Of a stretch of 64,000 nt of DNA, positions 53,635 through 63,493 are shown one piece after another; the stretch's first letter is position 1, and every line of letters begins with the position of its first letter. Under the pieces are notes generated by a model that had not been told where the DNA came from, searched no databases, and saw nothing but the letters and a program-made list of their open reading frames with translations. Location of the stretch: the NCBI GenBank assembly GCA_017640785.1, contig JAEPPZ010000002.1:157748-221747 (forward strand), given 5' to 3'. This stretch comes from Balneola sp. GTDB taxonomy: Bacteria > Bacteroidota > Rhodothermia > Balneolales > Balneolaceae. The translations under genes and the position numbers were made by a program.

Positions 53635-54534
53635 ATGAGAATTAAATTATCTGAAGAATTAGAGCTTTCCGGAATCATTCATGGCCAAATGAGATTATTG
53701 GAATGGGATTTATCTGATCAGGAACTTTTAAGTTTTATAGGACAATGCTTAGACTTAGGAGTAACATCCTTTGACCATGCTGATATATACGGAGACTATG
53801 GATGTGAAAAGAAATTTGGGAATGCTCTGAAATTAGATTCTTCTCTAAGAGATAAGATCGAAATAATTACCAAGTGCGGTATAATGAAGTTATCTGATAA
53901 ATTTCCTCAGCGTTCAATTGGTTATTATGATTATAGCTATGAACACATAATTCAGTCTGCTGAACTTTCTCTAAAAAATCTATCCACCGATCATATTGAT
54001 GTTTTTCTGCTTCACCGCCCCGCCCCTTTCTATGACCCCGCTGAAGTCGCAAAAGCATTCGATGATCTTCACTTATCCGGAAAAGTAAAACACTTTGGCG
54101 TTTCAAATTTTTCTCCAATGCAAATCGAATCATTGCAATCACATTTGGATCAAAAATTGGTTACCAATCAGGTTGAGATATCACCTTACAATCTCGAACA
54201 TTTTGATAACGGTAATATTGAATTCTTTTTAAAGGAAGGTATTAAACCTATGGCATGGTCACCTTTAGCCGGTGGAGCTATATTTGATCCAAAAGAAGAA
54301 AAAGGACATCGCTTAGCAAAGACTTTAAGAGAGGTAGCTGAAGAACTTGATCAGCAGCATATCGATTCTGTGATATATGCCTGGCTAATAAATCATCCTG
54401 CTCAAATTCTACCAATTGTAGGTTCAGGTAAAATAGAACGTATTAAATCAGCTGTAGAGGCTGAAAAGATAAAGATGAGTTTAGAGCAATGGTACAAGAT
54501 CTGGGTGGCTTCTAAAGGACATAGAGTTCCATAA
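53635..54534 (+). CDS. Aldo/keto reductase (YdhF-like)
   Basis: 299 residues. The catalytic tetrad can be read: Asp and Tyr in DHADIYGDYGCE, Lys in IITKCGI, and His in VFLLHRPAP. HFGVSNFSP and a C-terminal nucleotide-binding region (ILPIVGSGKIERIKSAV) fit the AKR superfamily, and the opening SGIIHGQMRLLEWDLS resembles E. coli YdhF. It reduces carbonyl compounds with NADPH; the substrate is unknown. Co-transcribed with the hypothetical gene just upstream. Confidence 0.9.
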   Translation: MRIKLSEELELSGIIHGQMRLLEWDLSDQELLSFIGQCLDLGVTSFDHADIYGDYGCEKKFGNALKLDSSLRDKIEIITKCGIMKLSDKFPQRSIGYYDYSYEHIIQSAELSLKNLSTDHIDVFLLHRPAPFYDPAEVAKAFDDLHLSGKVKHFGVSNFSPMQIESLQSHLDQKLVTNQVEISPYNLEHFDNGNIEFFLKEGIKPMAWSPLAGGAIFDPKEEKGHRLAKTLREVAEELDQQHIDSVIYAWLINHPAQILPIVGSGKIERIKSAVEAEKIKMSLEQWYKIWVASKGHRVP

Positions 54535-54538
54535 AAAA

Positions 54539-54554
54539 CCTCAATGTTTCCATT
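54539..54554. repeat. 16-bp direct repeat, left copy
   Basis: CCTCAATGTTTCCATT occurs here and again at 55477-55492, where it forms the loop side of a terminator. The two copies bracket the REP-like element and the lipoprotein gene at 54684. Confidence 0.8.
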
Positions 54555-54559
54555 TAAAT

Positions 54560-54654
54560 AGTCATCTCGCAGTGTATACCCGAGATCTGGATCGTTTAAA
54601 AACTCATCAAGTTCAATTACAATTTAGATTGCTAGCATTCGCCGAGGAATGACT
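54560..54654. repeat. REP-like paired palindrome element
   Basis: The left part, AGTCATCTCG ... CGAGATCT (54560-54588), is a hairpin resembling the GIY-YIG unit ends (GTCATCCCG ... CGGGATCT). The right part (54641-54654, GCCGAGGAATGACT) is an inverted GTCAT-type end. The 95-bp arrangement is like a REPIN, a pair of inverted REP sequences. It lies in the convergent gap between the reductase and lipoprotein genes. Confidence 0.5.
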
Positions 54655-54683
54655 TCATTAAGTATAAATACTAATAAACAGGA

Positions 54684-55436
54684 CTAATTTTGAACTTGAA
54701 CGCTACCTGAAATACTTGACTTATCATAAAACAGGATCGGTAATTTTTGACCTTCAAGATAATCCTGTTGATCCGGAAGCGGACCTTGAATATTTATTAT
54801 CTTAATATTAGTCTGAACTAAAATATCTTCTGTATCACTAGTTATTCTTCTGGGATAGAAATCTTTATCAACGAAAAGTGAGTCAGTTAAACTAACAAAA
54901 GATGTATCAATAGATAGGATTTCCTCATAATGATTATTTACATCCAAATGTCTGGTAGTCAATTCAATTAAAGAATAATCTGTATTTAAGATTAAATTCT
55001 CAAAATCTGATTTTGCCTGATCACAAGTTCTCCACCTTAAAAGAAATTCATCATCATCAGTAGGGGCAACATAAAATATATTACCTGCATATTTTCTTGG
55101 ACTACAATTTTCAATTGTAAAAACTATTCGAGATTCTTTTCCATTGTAAGAAATCTTAGCTTCTTCGGGAACACTATCCCCTATCCCCGGAAACCCATCA
55201 AGGTTAGCATAATAATACATTTCACCTGATGGATTAACAGAAGCTGTTAACGCTGAGTCATTAATAACAAACTTAAGAAGCTCTGGGTCATAATTACCTT
55301 CCGGATTGAGAAATATCTTTGCCGGATTAGAACCTTTCTCAAGAGTCAGCTTAAATTCATAATCAAATTGATCTGATGAATTGCATGAACAAACAATGAC
55401 TATTATGAATAATGAAAAATATATTTTGTTGAACAT
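54684..55436 (-). CDS. Hypothetical lipoprotein
   Basis: 250 residues. The leader IYFSLFIIVIVCSCNSS has a lipobox-like end (IVCSC), so it is probably a lipoprotein. The mature part is beta-rich with KIFLNPEGNYDPELLKF, YYANLDGFPGIGD and a C-terminal Tyr/Pro/Gly-rich segment; no motif was recognised. It lies between two copies of a 16-bp direct repeat, next to a REP-like element, which suggests that it was inserted between the reductase and alanine dehydrogenase genes. Function unknown. Confidence 0.65.
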   Translation of the reverse strand: MFNKIYFSLFIIVIVCSCNSSDQFDYEFKLTLEKGSNPAKIFLNPEGNYDPELLKFVINDSALTASVNPSGEMYYYANLDGFPGIGDSVPEEAKISYNGKESRIVFTIENCSPRKYAGNIFYVAPTDDDEFLLRWRTCDQAKSDFENLILNTDYSLIELTTRHLDVNNHYEEILSIDTSFVSLTDSLFVDKDFYPRRITSDTEDILVQTNIKIINIQGPLPDQQDYLEGQKLPILFYDKSSISGSVQVQN

Positions 55437-55469
55437 AAAATTTTAATTTTCGATAACATCATATTAATA

Positions 55470-55500
55470 AAAAAAGCCTCAATGTTTCCATTAAGGCTTT
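55470..55500 (-). terminator. Intrinsic terminator of the alanine dehydrogenase gene
   Basis: On the minus strand AAAGCCT (55500-55494) pairs with AGGCTTT (55479-55473), followed by a run of T residues into 55470. It lies 28 bases after the ald stop. The loop contains the right copy of the 16-bp direct repeat (55477-55492). Confidence 0.88.
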
Positions 55501-55527
55501 AAAAATAAGTTCAAGATATAGGACCAA

Positions 55528-56643
55528 TTAATTCAATACAGAATCAACAGGTTCCCATTCCATACCAAATGCTTCGGCTACATCATCATACACGATAGTA
55601 CCATTTGCAATATTCAAACCCTGAAGCAATTCTTTATCATCTTTAAGAGCTTGTTTCCAGCCTTTGTTTGCAAGTGCAACAGCATAAGGAAGCGTTACAT
55701 TTGTTAAGCCTAAAGTAGACGTGTAAGGAACCGCTCCCGGCATATTAGCAACACAGTAATGAACTACATCTTCAACCATATAAACAGGATCAGTATGTGT
55801 AGTTGGTTTTGAAGTTTCAAAACATCCACCTTGGTCGATAGCAACATCAACAAGAACAGTGCCAGGACGCATTTCTTTTAACATTTCTCTGGTGATCAAA
55901 TGCGGAGCTTTAGCACCGGGCTTTAAAACAGCGCCGATGATCACATCAACACTTGGCAACATTGCACGGATGTTCGCTTCTGAAGAAAAGAACGTGTGAA
56001 TATTTTTTGGCATTACATCATCCAAATAACGAAGTCTTGGCATATTGATATCCATAATCGTTGTATCAGCTCCCATACCTGCAGCGATCTTAGCAGCATT
56101 CACACCTACTATTCCACCACCTAAAACTAATACTTTAGCAGGTTGTACTCCGGGAATTCCTCCCATCAACATACCACGACCGCCTTTTGGTTTTTCTAAG
56201 TATACAGCTCCTTCCTGAGCAGCCATTCTTCCTGCAACTTCACTCATCGGAATTAACAAAGGAAGTGATCCGTCTGCTTTTTCTACTGTTTCGTATGCAA
56301 TAGCAATACATTTTGAATCAACAACTGCTTTGGTCAAGGCTTCATCAGCAGCGAAATGGAAATAAGTAAAAATAACCTGTCCTTCTCTCATTCGCGGATA
56401 CTCTTCAGCGATAGGCTCTTTTACTTTCATGATCATATCAGCGCGCTTCCACACTTCTTCTACATCATCAACTATGGTTGCACCTGCTTCAATATAATCT
56501 TCATCAAAAAAACCACTTCCAATACCTGCGCCTTTTTGTATTAAAACCTCATGTCCATTGCGTTTCATTTGCAATGCGCCACCCGGTTGAAGAGCGATTC
56601 GGTTTTCGTGTGTTTTAATTTCTTTCGGTACACCAATAATCAT
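55528..56643 (-). CDS. ald: Alanine dehydrogenase
   Basis: 371 residues, standard length. MIIGVPKEIKTHENRIALQP, the lysine and His segment (VKEPIAEEYPRMREGQVIFTYFH in part), MSEVAGRMAAQEGA, the NAD-binding VLGGGIVGVNAAKIA, VDVAIDQGGCFETS and VANMPGAVPYTST are the AlaDH hallmarks. It interconverts L-alanine and pyruvate with NAD, linking to the pyruvate dehydrogenase genes metabolically, though not in position. It stands alone and is divergent from the hydrolase gene at 56821. Confidence 0.96.
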   Translation of the reverse strand: MIIGVPKEIKTHENRIALQPGGALQMKRNGHEVLIQKGAGIGSGFFDEDYIEAGATIVDDVEEVWKRADMIMKVKEPIAEEYPRMREGQVIFTYFHFAADEALTKAVVDSKCIAIAYETVEKADGSLPLLIPMSEVAGRMAAQEGAVYLEKPKGGRGMLMGGIPGVQPAKVLVLGGGIVGVNAAKIAAGMGADTTIMDINMPRLRYLDDVMPKNIHTFFSSEANIRAMLPSVDVIIGAVLKPGAKAPHLITREMLKEMRPGTVLVDVAIDQGGCFETSKPTTHTDPVYMVEDVVHYCVANMPGAVPYTSTLGLTNVTLPYAVALANKGWKQALKDDKELLQGLNIANGTIVYDDVAEAFGMEWEPVDSVLN

Positions 56644-56820
56644 AACGTTGGGAATTTAGTTGCTTAAAATTTTGAAAGACTTAAAGGTAGGTATTTTTCA
56701 TAAAAAAACGCTTCCATTTTTTTGTTAAATGTTTAATTTGGGAATCTTCAAACTTAATAATGACTCTTATCTTCGGTTTATATAACCTTTACGTCTTCAA
56801 AAATCCTTTATAATTAATTT

Positions 56821-58356
56821 ATGTATAGAAAAACCTTCTATTTACTGTGCTCTGTTTTACTGGTTCTGAATTGTCAGTTTCTAAAACCTACACAGAAAGT
56901 TACTACTCCAACGCACCCGGAAATACAAAGAGAATTCAGAGCTGCATGGGTAGCTACTGTAGATAACATTAACTGGCCCAGTTCTCCGGGGTTGCCCGTT
57001 ACTGTTCAGAAAGAAGAAGCTTTAGAAATACTTGACCTGCTGGCTGATAATAATTTTAACGCTGTAATATTTCAGGTAAGGCCTCAGGCTGATGCTTTAT
57101 ATGAAAGTGAGCTGGAGCCTTGGTCTTATTATCTAACAGGAGAACAGGGAGAATCTCCCTTTCCCTACTACGACCCGCTTGATTTCTGGATCGATGAAGC
57201 ACATAAACGAGGTTTGGAACTGCATGTGTGGCTAAACCCATACAGAGCGCACCATCCAAAAGGAGGTATTGTTTCAGATAGCTCACTCGTAAACACTAAA
57301 AGTGATCTTGTTGTAGAATTGAAAAATGGTTACTGGTGGTTTGACCCTTCCATGAAAGAAACTCAGGATCATGGCATCGATGTGGTAATGGATATTGTTA
57401 AACGATACGATATAGATGGTGTTCATTTTGATGATTACTTCTATCCATACCCTTCATATAACAATGATGAAGATTTCCCGGACGACAAAAGCTGGAATGA
57501 ATATGTTGAAAATGGCGGAGATTTAAGTCGAGGGGATTGGCGCAGAAACTCAGTAAATCAATTCATTGAAAATATTTACACCTCAATTAAAAAAGAAAAG
57601 CCATTCGTAAAGTTTGGATTGAGTCCATTTGGTATCTGGCGACCAGGACATCCTTCATCTATTCAGGGATTTGATCAATATGACGTTTTATATGCAGATG
57701 CTAAATTGTGGCTAAACGAGGGTTGGATCGATTATTTCTCCCCTCAGTTATACTGGCCTGTTAATCAGGTTGAGCAAAGTTTCCCGGTACTATTGGGTTG
57801 GTGGGCAGAACAAAACTATAAAAACAGGCATGTTTGGCCCGGAATCAGTATCGGACGATTCCAAGGTGAGAAACAGGCTGATGAAATACTTAACAATATC
57901 ATGATAACCAGAGGAATGCTCCCGGAAGCGCCCGGTTTGGTTCACTGGAGTGTAGCGCCATTAATAGGAAACGACTCCCTTCAAACGGAGCTAAAAACCA
58001 AGCCTTACAGAAAAAAAGCAGTGGTTCCCTCACTTTCGTGGCTTGACCAAAAAAACTCCGGTATACCAGATGTTAACTATGACTTTTCTGAAGAAAACGT
58101 TTCTGTTTCACTTAATAATCCTGAAACAGAAATATCCAACTGGATAGTTTATTATAAGTATGATGATACCTGGTCTGAAAGAATTCTGAGCAAAAAAAGA
58201 AAACAGCTGGTTCTTCCATACACGATCGAAGTTCAATCAGAGAGTAATGATTCCCTGAAAGTAACTGAAGTTTCTCTGCTTCAGGAAATCCAAGTTACTT
58301 ATATAGACAGGTTCGGATTTGAAAGTGAAGCTTCTGTCAGAAATCTGGATAAATAA
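56821..58356 (+). CDS. GHL10-type family 10-like glycosyl hydrolase, lipoprotein
   Basis: 511 residues. The leader LLCSVLLVLNC gives a lipobox (Cys19). The core has EFRAAWVATVDNINWPS, LADNNFNAVIFQVRPQADALY, EAHKRGLELHVWLNPYRA, YDIDGVHFDDYFYPYP and WIDYFSPQLYWPV, typical of the GHL10/DUF187 family (YngK-like) with a TIM-barrel. Related proteins have been shown to cut wall glycans lacking stem peptides, which would suit the amidases encoded nearby, but the substrate here is not established. About 110 C-terminal residues form a beta domain. Confidence 0.85.
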   Translation: MYRKTFYLLCSVLLVLNCQFLKPTQKVTTPTHPEIQREFRAAWVATVDNINWPSSPGLPVTVQKEEALEILDLLADNNFNAVIFQVRPQADALYESELEPWSYYLTGEQGESPFPYYDPLDFWIDEAHKRGLELHVWLNPYRAHHPKGGIVSDSSLVNTKSDLVVELKNGYWWFDPSMKETQDHGIDVVMDIVKRYDIDGVHFDDYFYPYPSYNNDEDFPDDKSWNEYVENGGDLSRGDWRRNSVNQFIENIYTSIKKEKPFVKFGLSPFGIWRPGHPSSIQGFDQYDVLYADAKLWLNEGWIDYFSPQLYWPVNQVEQSFPVLLGWWAEQNYKNRHVWPGISIGRFQGEKQADEILNNIMITRGMLPEAPGLVHWSVAPLIGNDSLQTELKTKPYRKKAVVPSLSWLDQKNSGIPDVNYDFSEENVSVSLNNPETEISNWIVYYKYDDTWSERILSKKRKQLVLPYTIEVQSESNDSLKVTEVSLLQEIQVTYIDRFGFESEASVRNLDK

Positions 58357-58426
58357 AACCATTTTACGAATGCGGTTTCTTTTTTTACATACTTTCGTGC
58401 AATCAAATTACATTAACTATCTATAA

Positions 58427-60901
58427 ATGAAATATCGCAATATTTTTTTGAGTCTGATTCTTGCTTCGGCACTTAGTTTCGCCGGTTGTACAGGAGCCAA
58501 GAAATCAACATCTAATAAAACAACTACTCCAAGCACTTCCCGACCTTCCGCTAAAGGAGGCATTAAATCCTTTGATAAAGTTATCAAAAAAGGCGCTACT
58601 AAAGATGAAGGTGTTTTCACTATTTATGAGCAGGAAGGCAAATACTTCTTTGAGATCAGTAATGACCTCTTAAATCGAGAAATGTTAATGGTAAGCAGAA
58701 TCGCCGGTGTGCCTCCCGGTTTCTCAGGTTTTAGTTCTGCGGGATCTAAATCTGCTGAACAGGTAGTTAGTTTTTCCAGAAATAAGGACAAGATCTTAAT
58801 GAGGAAAAAATCTTATGAGGCTATTGCTGATGAAGAACTTCCCGTGTATGAATCAGTTCGTGCAAATAATTATGAGCCTGTAATCGCTGCTTTTGATATC
58901 GAAGCTTTAAGTAAGGATTCATCCGGAGTGCTTATTGATGTAACCGATCTTTTCACAAAAGATGTGGAAGCGATAAGTGGAATACCCTCTTATTTGAGAA
59001 GGACTTATCAGATACGAAGATTGGATGCAGACCGCAGTTTCGTGGAGTCAATAAAAAGCTTCCCGGAAAATATAGAAGTCCGTCAGGTTATGACGTACGT
59101 TGCTGCAAATCCCCCAAGTGCAGGATATACTCAAACTCTTTCGGTTGAAGTAAGTCAATCTCTTGTACTCTTGCCTGAAGAACCCATGCAAAAAAGATAC
59201 GCTGATTACAGAGTAGGATATTTCAGCATTCGACAAATTGATTATGGTTCTGATGAACAAAAAGCGGCTCAGAAAGAATATATCCGAAGATGGAGATTAG
59301 AGCCTAAAGATCCCGAAGCTTACGCTCGTGGTGAATTGGTTGAGCCTGTTAAACCCATTGTTTACTACCTAGATCCGGCTACTCCTGAAAAATATCGCTC
59401 TTATATTATTGAAGGAATTTTAGACTGGAATGAAGCTTTTGAAGAAGCCGGATTTAAAAATGCGGTTCAAGCCAAAATTCCACCTACAAAAGAAGAAGAT
59501 CCGGATTGGAGCGCAGAAGATATTCGATATTCTACCGTGAGATGGGTTGCCAGTACTGTCAGAAATGCTGTTGGACCAAGTGTATCTGACCCAAGATCAG
59601 GTGAGATCATTGAAAGCGATATTGTATGGTATCACAACCACATGAGATCTTACAGAAACCGTTTAATGATCGAAACGGGTGCAGCAAATCCGGCGGCAAG
59701 AAAACTTAAGCTGGATGATGACCTGATCGGTGAAACAATGCGTCGTGTAATTTCACACGAAATTGGCCATGCTATTGGCTTACCACATAATATGCAATCA
59801 AGTTCTGCCTACCCTACCGATTCTTTGAGATCAGGTTCATTTACTCAGAAGTGGGGAATCGCAACAACCATTATGGAATACGCCCGTCAGAATTACATTG
59901 CACAACCCGGTGATGAGAACATTCGATTTATCAGGCAGATCGGGCCTTACGACAAATACTCCGTTAACTGGGGTTACAGAGTAATCCCAGGCGCAGAAAC
60001 TCCTGAAGACGAACTGGAAACACTTGACAGTTGGATCGAAGCCAAAGCTGATGACCCTGTATACAGATTTGCATCTTCAACAGGTTATGATCCCTCTTCA
60101 CAAACTGAAGATCTGGGAGACGATCCTGTTAAATCCAGTACGTATGGTTTGATGAACTTAAAAAGGGTTGTTCCTAACTTAATTGAGTGGACTTCTACTG
60201 ATGGTGAAGGCTACGATGACCTGGAAGAGATCTATGGTGAATTGATCGGACAATGGTCGCGCTATGCTCGCCACGTTGCTACTAATATCGGAGGAGTTTA
60301 TCAATCCAGAAAAGCTTCTGATCAGGAAGGATGGGTTTATACTCCTGTTTCAAAAGAATACCAGAAAAAAGCAATGGCGTTCCTGAACGAGCATGCTTTT
60401 ACTACACCAGATTGGTTATTGGATGAAGAAATTCTATATAGAATCCAGGCTCAGGGTGTAACAAACACTATCAAAAATCTTCAGTCAGGAATCTTACGCT
60501 CTACTATGAATGCCGGAGCTATGATCCGCTTATCAGAGCAAGCTGAATTTGATGAAGATTCATATCCGCTTCATGAAGCACTTGAAGATATCAGAAAAGG
60601 AATCTGGAGCGAAGTTTATAAATCAGGTACAAATAATATTGATGCTTTCAGAAGAAATCTCCAAAGAGAATATCTGAGTTCGATAGCTGCTATGTTTGAG
60701 GAAGATACTCAAGGTGGAGGATTCAGAGGTCCTACTCTTGATATCAAAGATTCTGATATCAGACCTGCGTTGCGTCATGAGTTAACAGAATTAAGAAGCG
60801 CAGTTCAAAATGATATTTCGTTCCGTACAAATGCGGCTACCCAAGCTCATTTAAAGGATGTCTTAATCAGAATTGATGCTATTTTGGAAGCCGATAAATA
60901 A
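58427..60901 (+). CDS. DUF5117-type zinc metalloprotease lipoprotein
   Basis: 824 residues. The leader ALSFAGC (Cys21) is a lipobox followed by a Thr/Ser-rich linker. A DUF5118-like segment is followed by a beta-rich DUF5117 region (about 100-330), and the zincin motif HEIGHAIGLPH starts at residue 444, with MEYARQNYIAQPGD as the Met-turn-like segment. The C-terminal 250 residues are helical. This family of predicted metzincin-like peptidases is common in Bacteroidota outer membranes; its substrates are unknown. The gene follows the GHL10 gene by 70 bases and ends before a terminator. Confidence 0.87.
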   Translation: MKYRNIFLSLILASALSFAGCTGAKKSTSNKTTTPSTSRPSAKGGIKSFDKVIKKGATKDEGVFTIYEQEGKYFFEISNDLLNREMLMVSRIAGVPPGFSGFSSAGSKSAEQVVSFSRNKDKILMRKKSYEAIADEELPVYESVRANNYEPVIAAFDIEALSKDSSGVLIDVTDLFTKDVEAISGIPSYLRRTYQIRRLDADRSFVESIKSFPENIEVRQVMTYVAANPPSAGYTQTLSVEVSQSLVLLPEEPMQKRYADYRVGYFSIRQIDYGSDEQKAAQKEYIRRWRLEPKDPEAYARGELVEPVKPIVYYLDPATPEKYRSYIIEGILDWNEAFEEAGFKNAVQAKIPPTKEEDPDWSAEDIRYSTVRWVASTVRNAVGPSVSDPRSGEIIESDIVWYHNHMRSYRNRLMIETGAANPAARKLKLDDDLIGETMRRVISHEIGHAIGLPHNMQSSSAYPTDSLRSGSFTQKWGIATTIMEYARQNYIAQPGDENIRFIRQIGPYDKYSVNWGYRVIPGAETPEDELETLDSWIEAKADDPVYRFASSTGYDPSSQTEDLGDDPVKSSTYGLMNLKRVVPNLIEWTSTDGEGYDDLEEIYGELIGQWSRYARHVATNIGGVYQSRKASDQEGWVYTPVSKEYQKKAMAFLNEHAFTTPDWLLDEEILYRIQAQGVTNTIKNLQSGILRSTMNAGAMIRLSEQAEFDEDSYPLHEALEDIRKGIWSEVYKSGTNNIDAFRRNLQREYLSSIAAMFEEDTQGGGFRGPTLDIKDSDIRPALRHELTELRSAVQNDISFRTNAATQAHLKDVLIRIDAILEADK

Positions 60902-60922
60902 AGTCAGCTTTTAGATAATCTT

Positions 60923-60951
60923 AAAAGGCTCCGATTCGGGGCCTTTTTTAT
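60923..60951. terminator. Terminator between the metalloprotease and winged-helix genes
   Basis: AAAAGGCtCCG (60923-60933) pairs with CGGgGCCTTTT (60937-60947), with one G-T pair and a three-base loop, followed by further T residues. It lies 21 bases after the metalloprotease stop and overlaps the last codons of the convergent small gene. Confidence 0.9.
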
Positions 60952-61205
60952 TTCTGGGATCGCGCTAATCCTTTTTTTGTAAGAGAAACATGACCATATA
61001 AATATTCCCCGCCTAATGTCTCGATCTTTAAACATTTCTTAGACTCTAGATATTCGAATAAATTCCTGGCTTCCGTTTTATCTATACCAAGTTCTTCAGA
61101 GATTTCTTTAACAGAAACACGCACTCCCTCCTCTCCATCAGAGTCGATATACATTCTTTTCAGAATGTTTTTGGCCTTCAAATTAAAATCACTTCCCAGA
61201 ATCAA
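60948..61205 (-). CDS. Small winged-helix protein
   Basis: 85 residues. Pattern: AKNILKRMYIDSD, then VSVKEISEELGIDKTEARNLFEYLESKKCL as the recognition helix-turn-helix and a short wing (GGEYLYGHVSLTKKG). It looks like an isolated DNA-binding or protein-binding winged helix without an effector domain. It faces the histidine kinase gene (divergent, 180 bases), which could be its regulatory target. Function otherwise unknown. Confidence 0.7.
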   Translation of the reverse strand: MILGSDFNLKAKNILKRMYIDSDGEEGVRVSVKEISEELGIDKTEARNLFEYLESKKCLKIETLGGEYLYGHVSLTKKGLARSQK

Positions 61206-61384
61206 TGATTATCTATTCGTTCAGTGAAAAAATCTATTTTTCAGCTTAAACTTTTGTTAACTAAATATTATCCTTTCATTAACACATTAATCCGGTACGA
61301 GACATCATACTTTGAATTATGATATCTTTCTAATCGTATTTTTAAGTATAAAAGCAGACCTTTGGTCAGTTAACTAAATCGTAC

Positions 61385-63493
61385 ATGTTTCAAAAACTAA
61401 CTCTCAGAGATCGAATTTTTTTGATTTCATCGCTTCTTATTATGGCAGCGATTACTTTGATATGGGTTTTTATAAAACCCGAATATCAGGATAAGATCGT
61501 CAAAGAGAGAACTACCATCGTATCTCAGCTTCAGGAATATACTCTGCGACAGACAGACGGTACCATAAGAAACTGGCTAAATTCCACCATCAGACTTGCA
61601 CAAGATCTTTCTCAGGACCCTGCCAACGCTCCTGAATTGGCAAACAAAGCTATAAATTACACTCCCGGCTTAATGAGAGTAATTATTGCTGACACTGAAA
61701 GTGACGAAGAAATTGATCTGGTTCGCGCTATTTACGATTCTATTGATTTCTCTGTTGAACAAATTGACTGGTACCCGTCCCGAATTGATGAAACAACTAA
61801 TACAGCGTGGATAAATCGGCCTGAACAAACTATAGATTTCTTTATTACGGAAAGAGCTTTTCAGATCGGTTCAAATGTGTTCAAACTTCGGTTATACTTT
61901 AACTCTCAGAATCTGAATTACAGCCTTACCAACATTCCTCTTGGAGGCACCTATTTCACCAGCATCTCGAACTCAATGGGAGAAAATGTTACTCCCTCCT
62001 CTATCTTTAAATTTCCGAATGACTTAATTGGTGAGACCAGTTTTTCAGATGAAAAGATGATAACTATAGATTCAAAAAACTGGTATATCCTTTCTTCACG
62101 GTTTGAAACAATTCCTTTTTGGCATCTGGTAGCTGTAGAAGATGCTTTCATACTTGAACCCGTAAATCAACTACTGCTTTTTTCTTACTACACAGCTGCT
62201 GTGGTATTACTATTTATGTTCGGATTTAGCTGGTATGTAAGTTTGCGTGTAAATAAACCCATAAAACTTCTTTTAGAAGATGTGGAGTATTTAGGGAATC
62301 TGGATTTCGACCACCGTATCAAACAAGTCTCTCTTCCTGAATTCCAGCCAATGCATGATACACTTGAAAATATCAGAGCTACCTTAAGCCGGTATCAAAA
62401 GCTAAACGTTGAAAAGATCATATTAGAAGAGTGGAAAAATAAATATATGGTAACCTATTCTGAAGATCTGATAGGTATAATCGGTGAAGAAGAAACATTT
62501 ACTTTTATCAATAATCAGTTTATTTCATTTTTAGAAGAACTAGAACTGAACCCAAAGAATACATCGCTGGAAAAAATCCTTAATCATCCTAATATCAAAG
62601 TTTCAGAATCCAGCCAGGCTTTACATTATCCGGATCCTTTCACCATTAAAGTAAACCAGTCTTCATTAACTCACTCAACCAATGAAGGCACAGATTACTT
62701 CTATGACTTTCAGTATCTATCCATTCTGGATGAAAACAACAAAGAGATCGGAGCCTATGTGATCATCCATGATAAGACTGAAGACCGCTTGTTGGACATC
62801 AAACGTAATGATATGATCAATGTGATTGTTCATGAGCTTAAGAATCCGATCACAGGTGTTGTTGGATTATCCAGACTGATTATTGAAACTGATGATATGG
62901 AACCTGCAGAATCGAAAACACTGATGCAGGAAGTACTTAATTCTGGTGAGCGTATGAATGAATTAGTAAACCGCTTTCTGGAAGTTCAAAAACTTGAAGC
63001 AGGAAATACTTCCCTCAACGTTTCGGAAATTGATGTGAAAGCAGTGATTGAAGACGTTACGATGTTGTCTAAACCATTGCTTTCTTCCAAGAGTTTGTCG
63101 CTTTCAGTTTCAGAGACCGGAAAAAAGTTTAACATCGAGGCAGACAGAGATCTAGTGTTTGATGCCATTCAAAACATTCTCAGCAATGCTGTAAAATATG
63201 GAGAACCGGAAAGAGTCATTGATATAGACCTTAAATCAACTCGTGATTCCGTTATCGTTTCAATTACCGATTACGGCTACGGAATAAGTATTGAAGATCA
63301 GAGTAAAGTATTTGAGAAATTTTTCAGGGTAAAATCCAATATCAAAGCTGCTCGTGAAAAAGGTACAGGACTCGGTTTGGCATATGTGAAACAAATTATG
63401 CAACGTCATCATGGTGATATTGCTTTAGAATCTTCAGCTAATATTGGAAGTAGATTTATACTAACTTTCCCCAAAAAATATAAATCAGGATAA
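61385..63493 (+). CDS. Membrane sensor histidine kinase (HAMP-PAS-HisKA-HATPase)
   Basis: 702 residues. Transmembrane helices at about 13-31 and 262-282 enclose a 230-residue periplasmic sensor domain; a HAMP domain (about 283-335) and a PAS-like domain (about 360-465) follow. The H-box is VHELKNPITGVVGLSRLI with phosphoacceptor H483; N box NILSNAVKYGEPE, G1 ITDYGYGIS and G2 KGTGLGLAYVKQIM complete the ATPase. No response regulator is adjacent; a receiver-only protein is encoded at 28229, but pairing cannot be inferred. The stop codon overlaps the ATG of the next gene (TAATG), so they are coupled. Confidence 0.93.
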   Translation: MFQKLTLRDRIFLISSLLIMAAITLIWVFIKPEYQDKIVKERTTIVSQLQEYTLRQTDGTIRNWLNSTIRLAQDLSQDPANAPELANKAINYTPGLMRVIIADTESDEEIDLVRAIYDSIDFSVEQIDWYPSRIDETTNTAWINRPEQTIDFFITERAFQIGSNVFKLRLYFNSQNLNYSLTNIPLGGTYFTSISNSMGENVTPSSIFKFPNDLIGETSFSDEKMITIDSKNWYILSSRFETIPFWHLVAVEDAFILEPVNQLLLFSYYTAAVVLLFMFGFSWYVSLRVNKPIKLLLEDVEYLGNLDFDHRIKQVSLPEFQPMHDTLENIRATLSRYQKLNVEKIILEEWKNKYMVTYSEDLIGIIGEEETFTFINNQFISFLEELELNPKNTSLEKILNHPNIKVSESSQALHYPDPFTIKVNQSSLTHSTNEGTDYFYDFQYLSILDENNKEIGAYVIIHDKTEDRLLDIKRNDMINVIVHELKNPITGVVGLSRLIIETDDMEPAESKTLMQEVLNSGERMNELVNRFLEVQKLEAGNTSLNVSEIDVKAVIEDVTMLSKPLLSSKSLSLSVSETGKKFNIEADRDLVFDAIQNILSNAVKYGEPERVIDIDLKSTRDSVIVSITDYGYGISIEDQSKVFEKFFRVKSNIKAAREKGTGLGLAYVKQIMQRHHGDIALESSANIGSRFILTFPKKYKSG

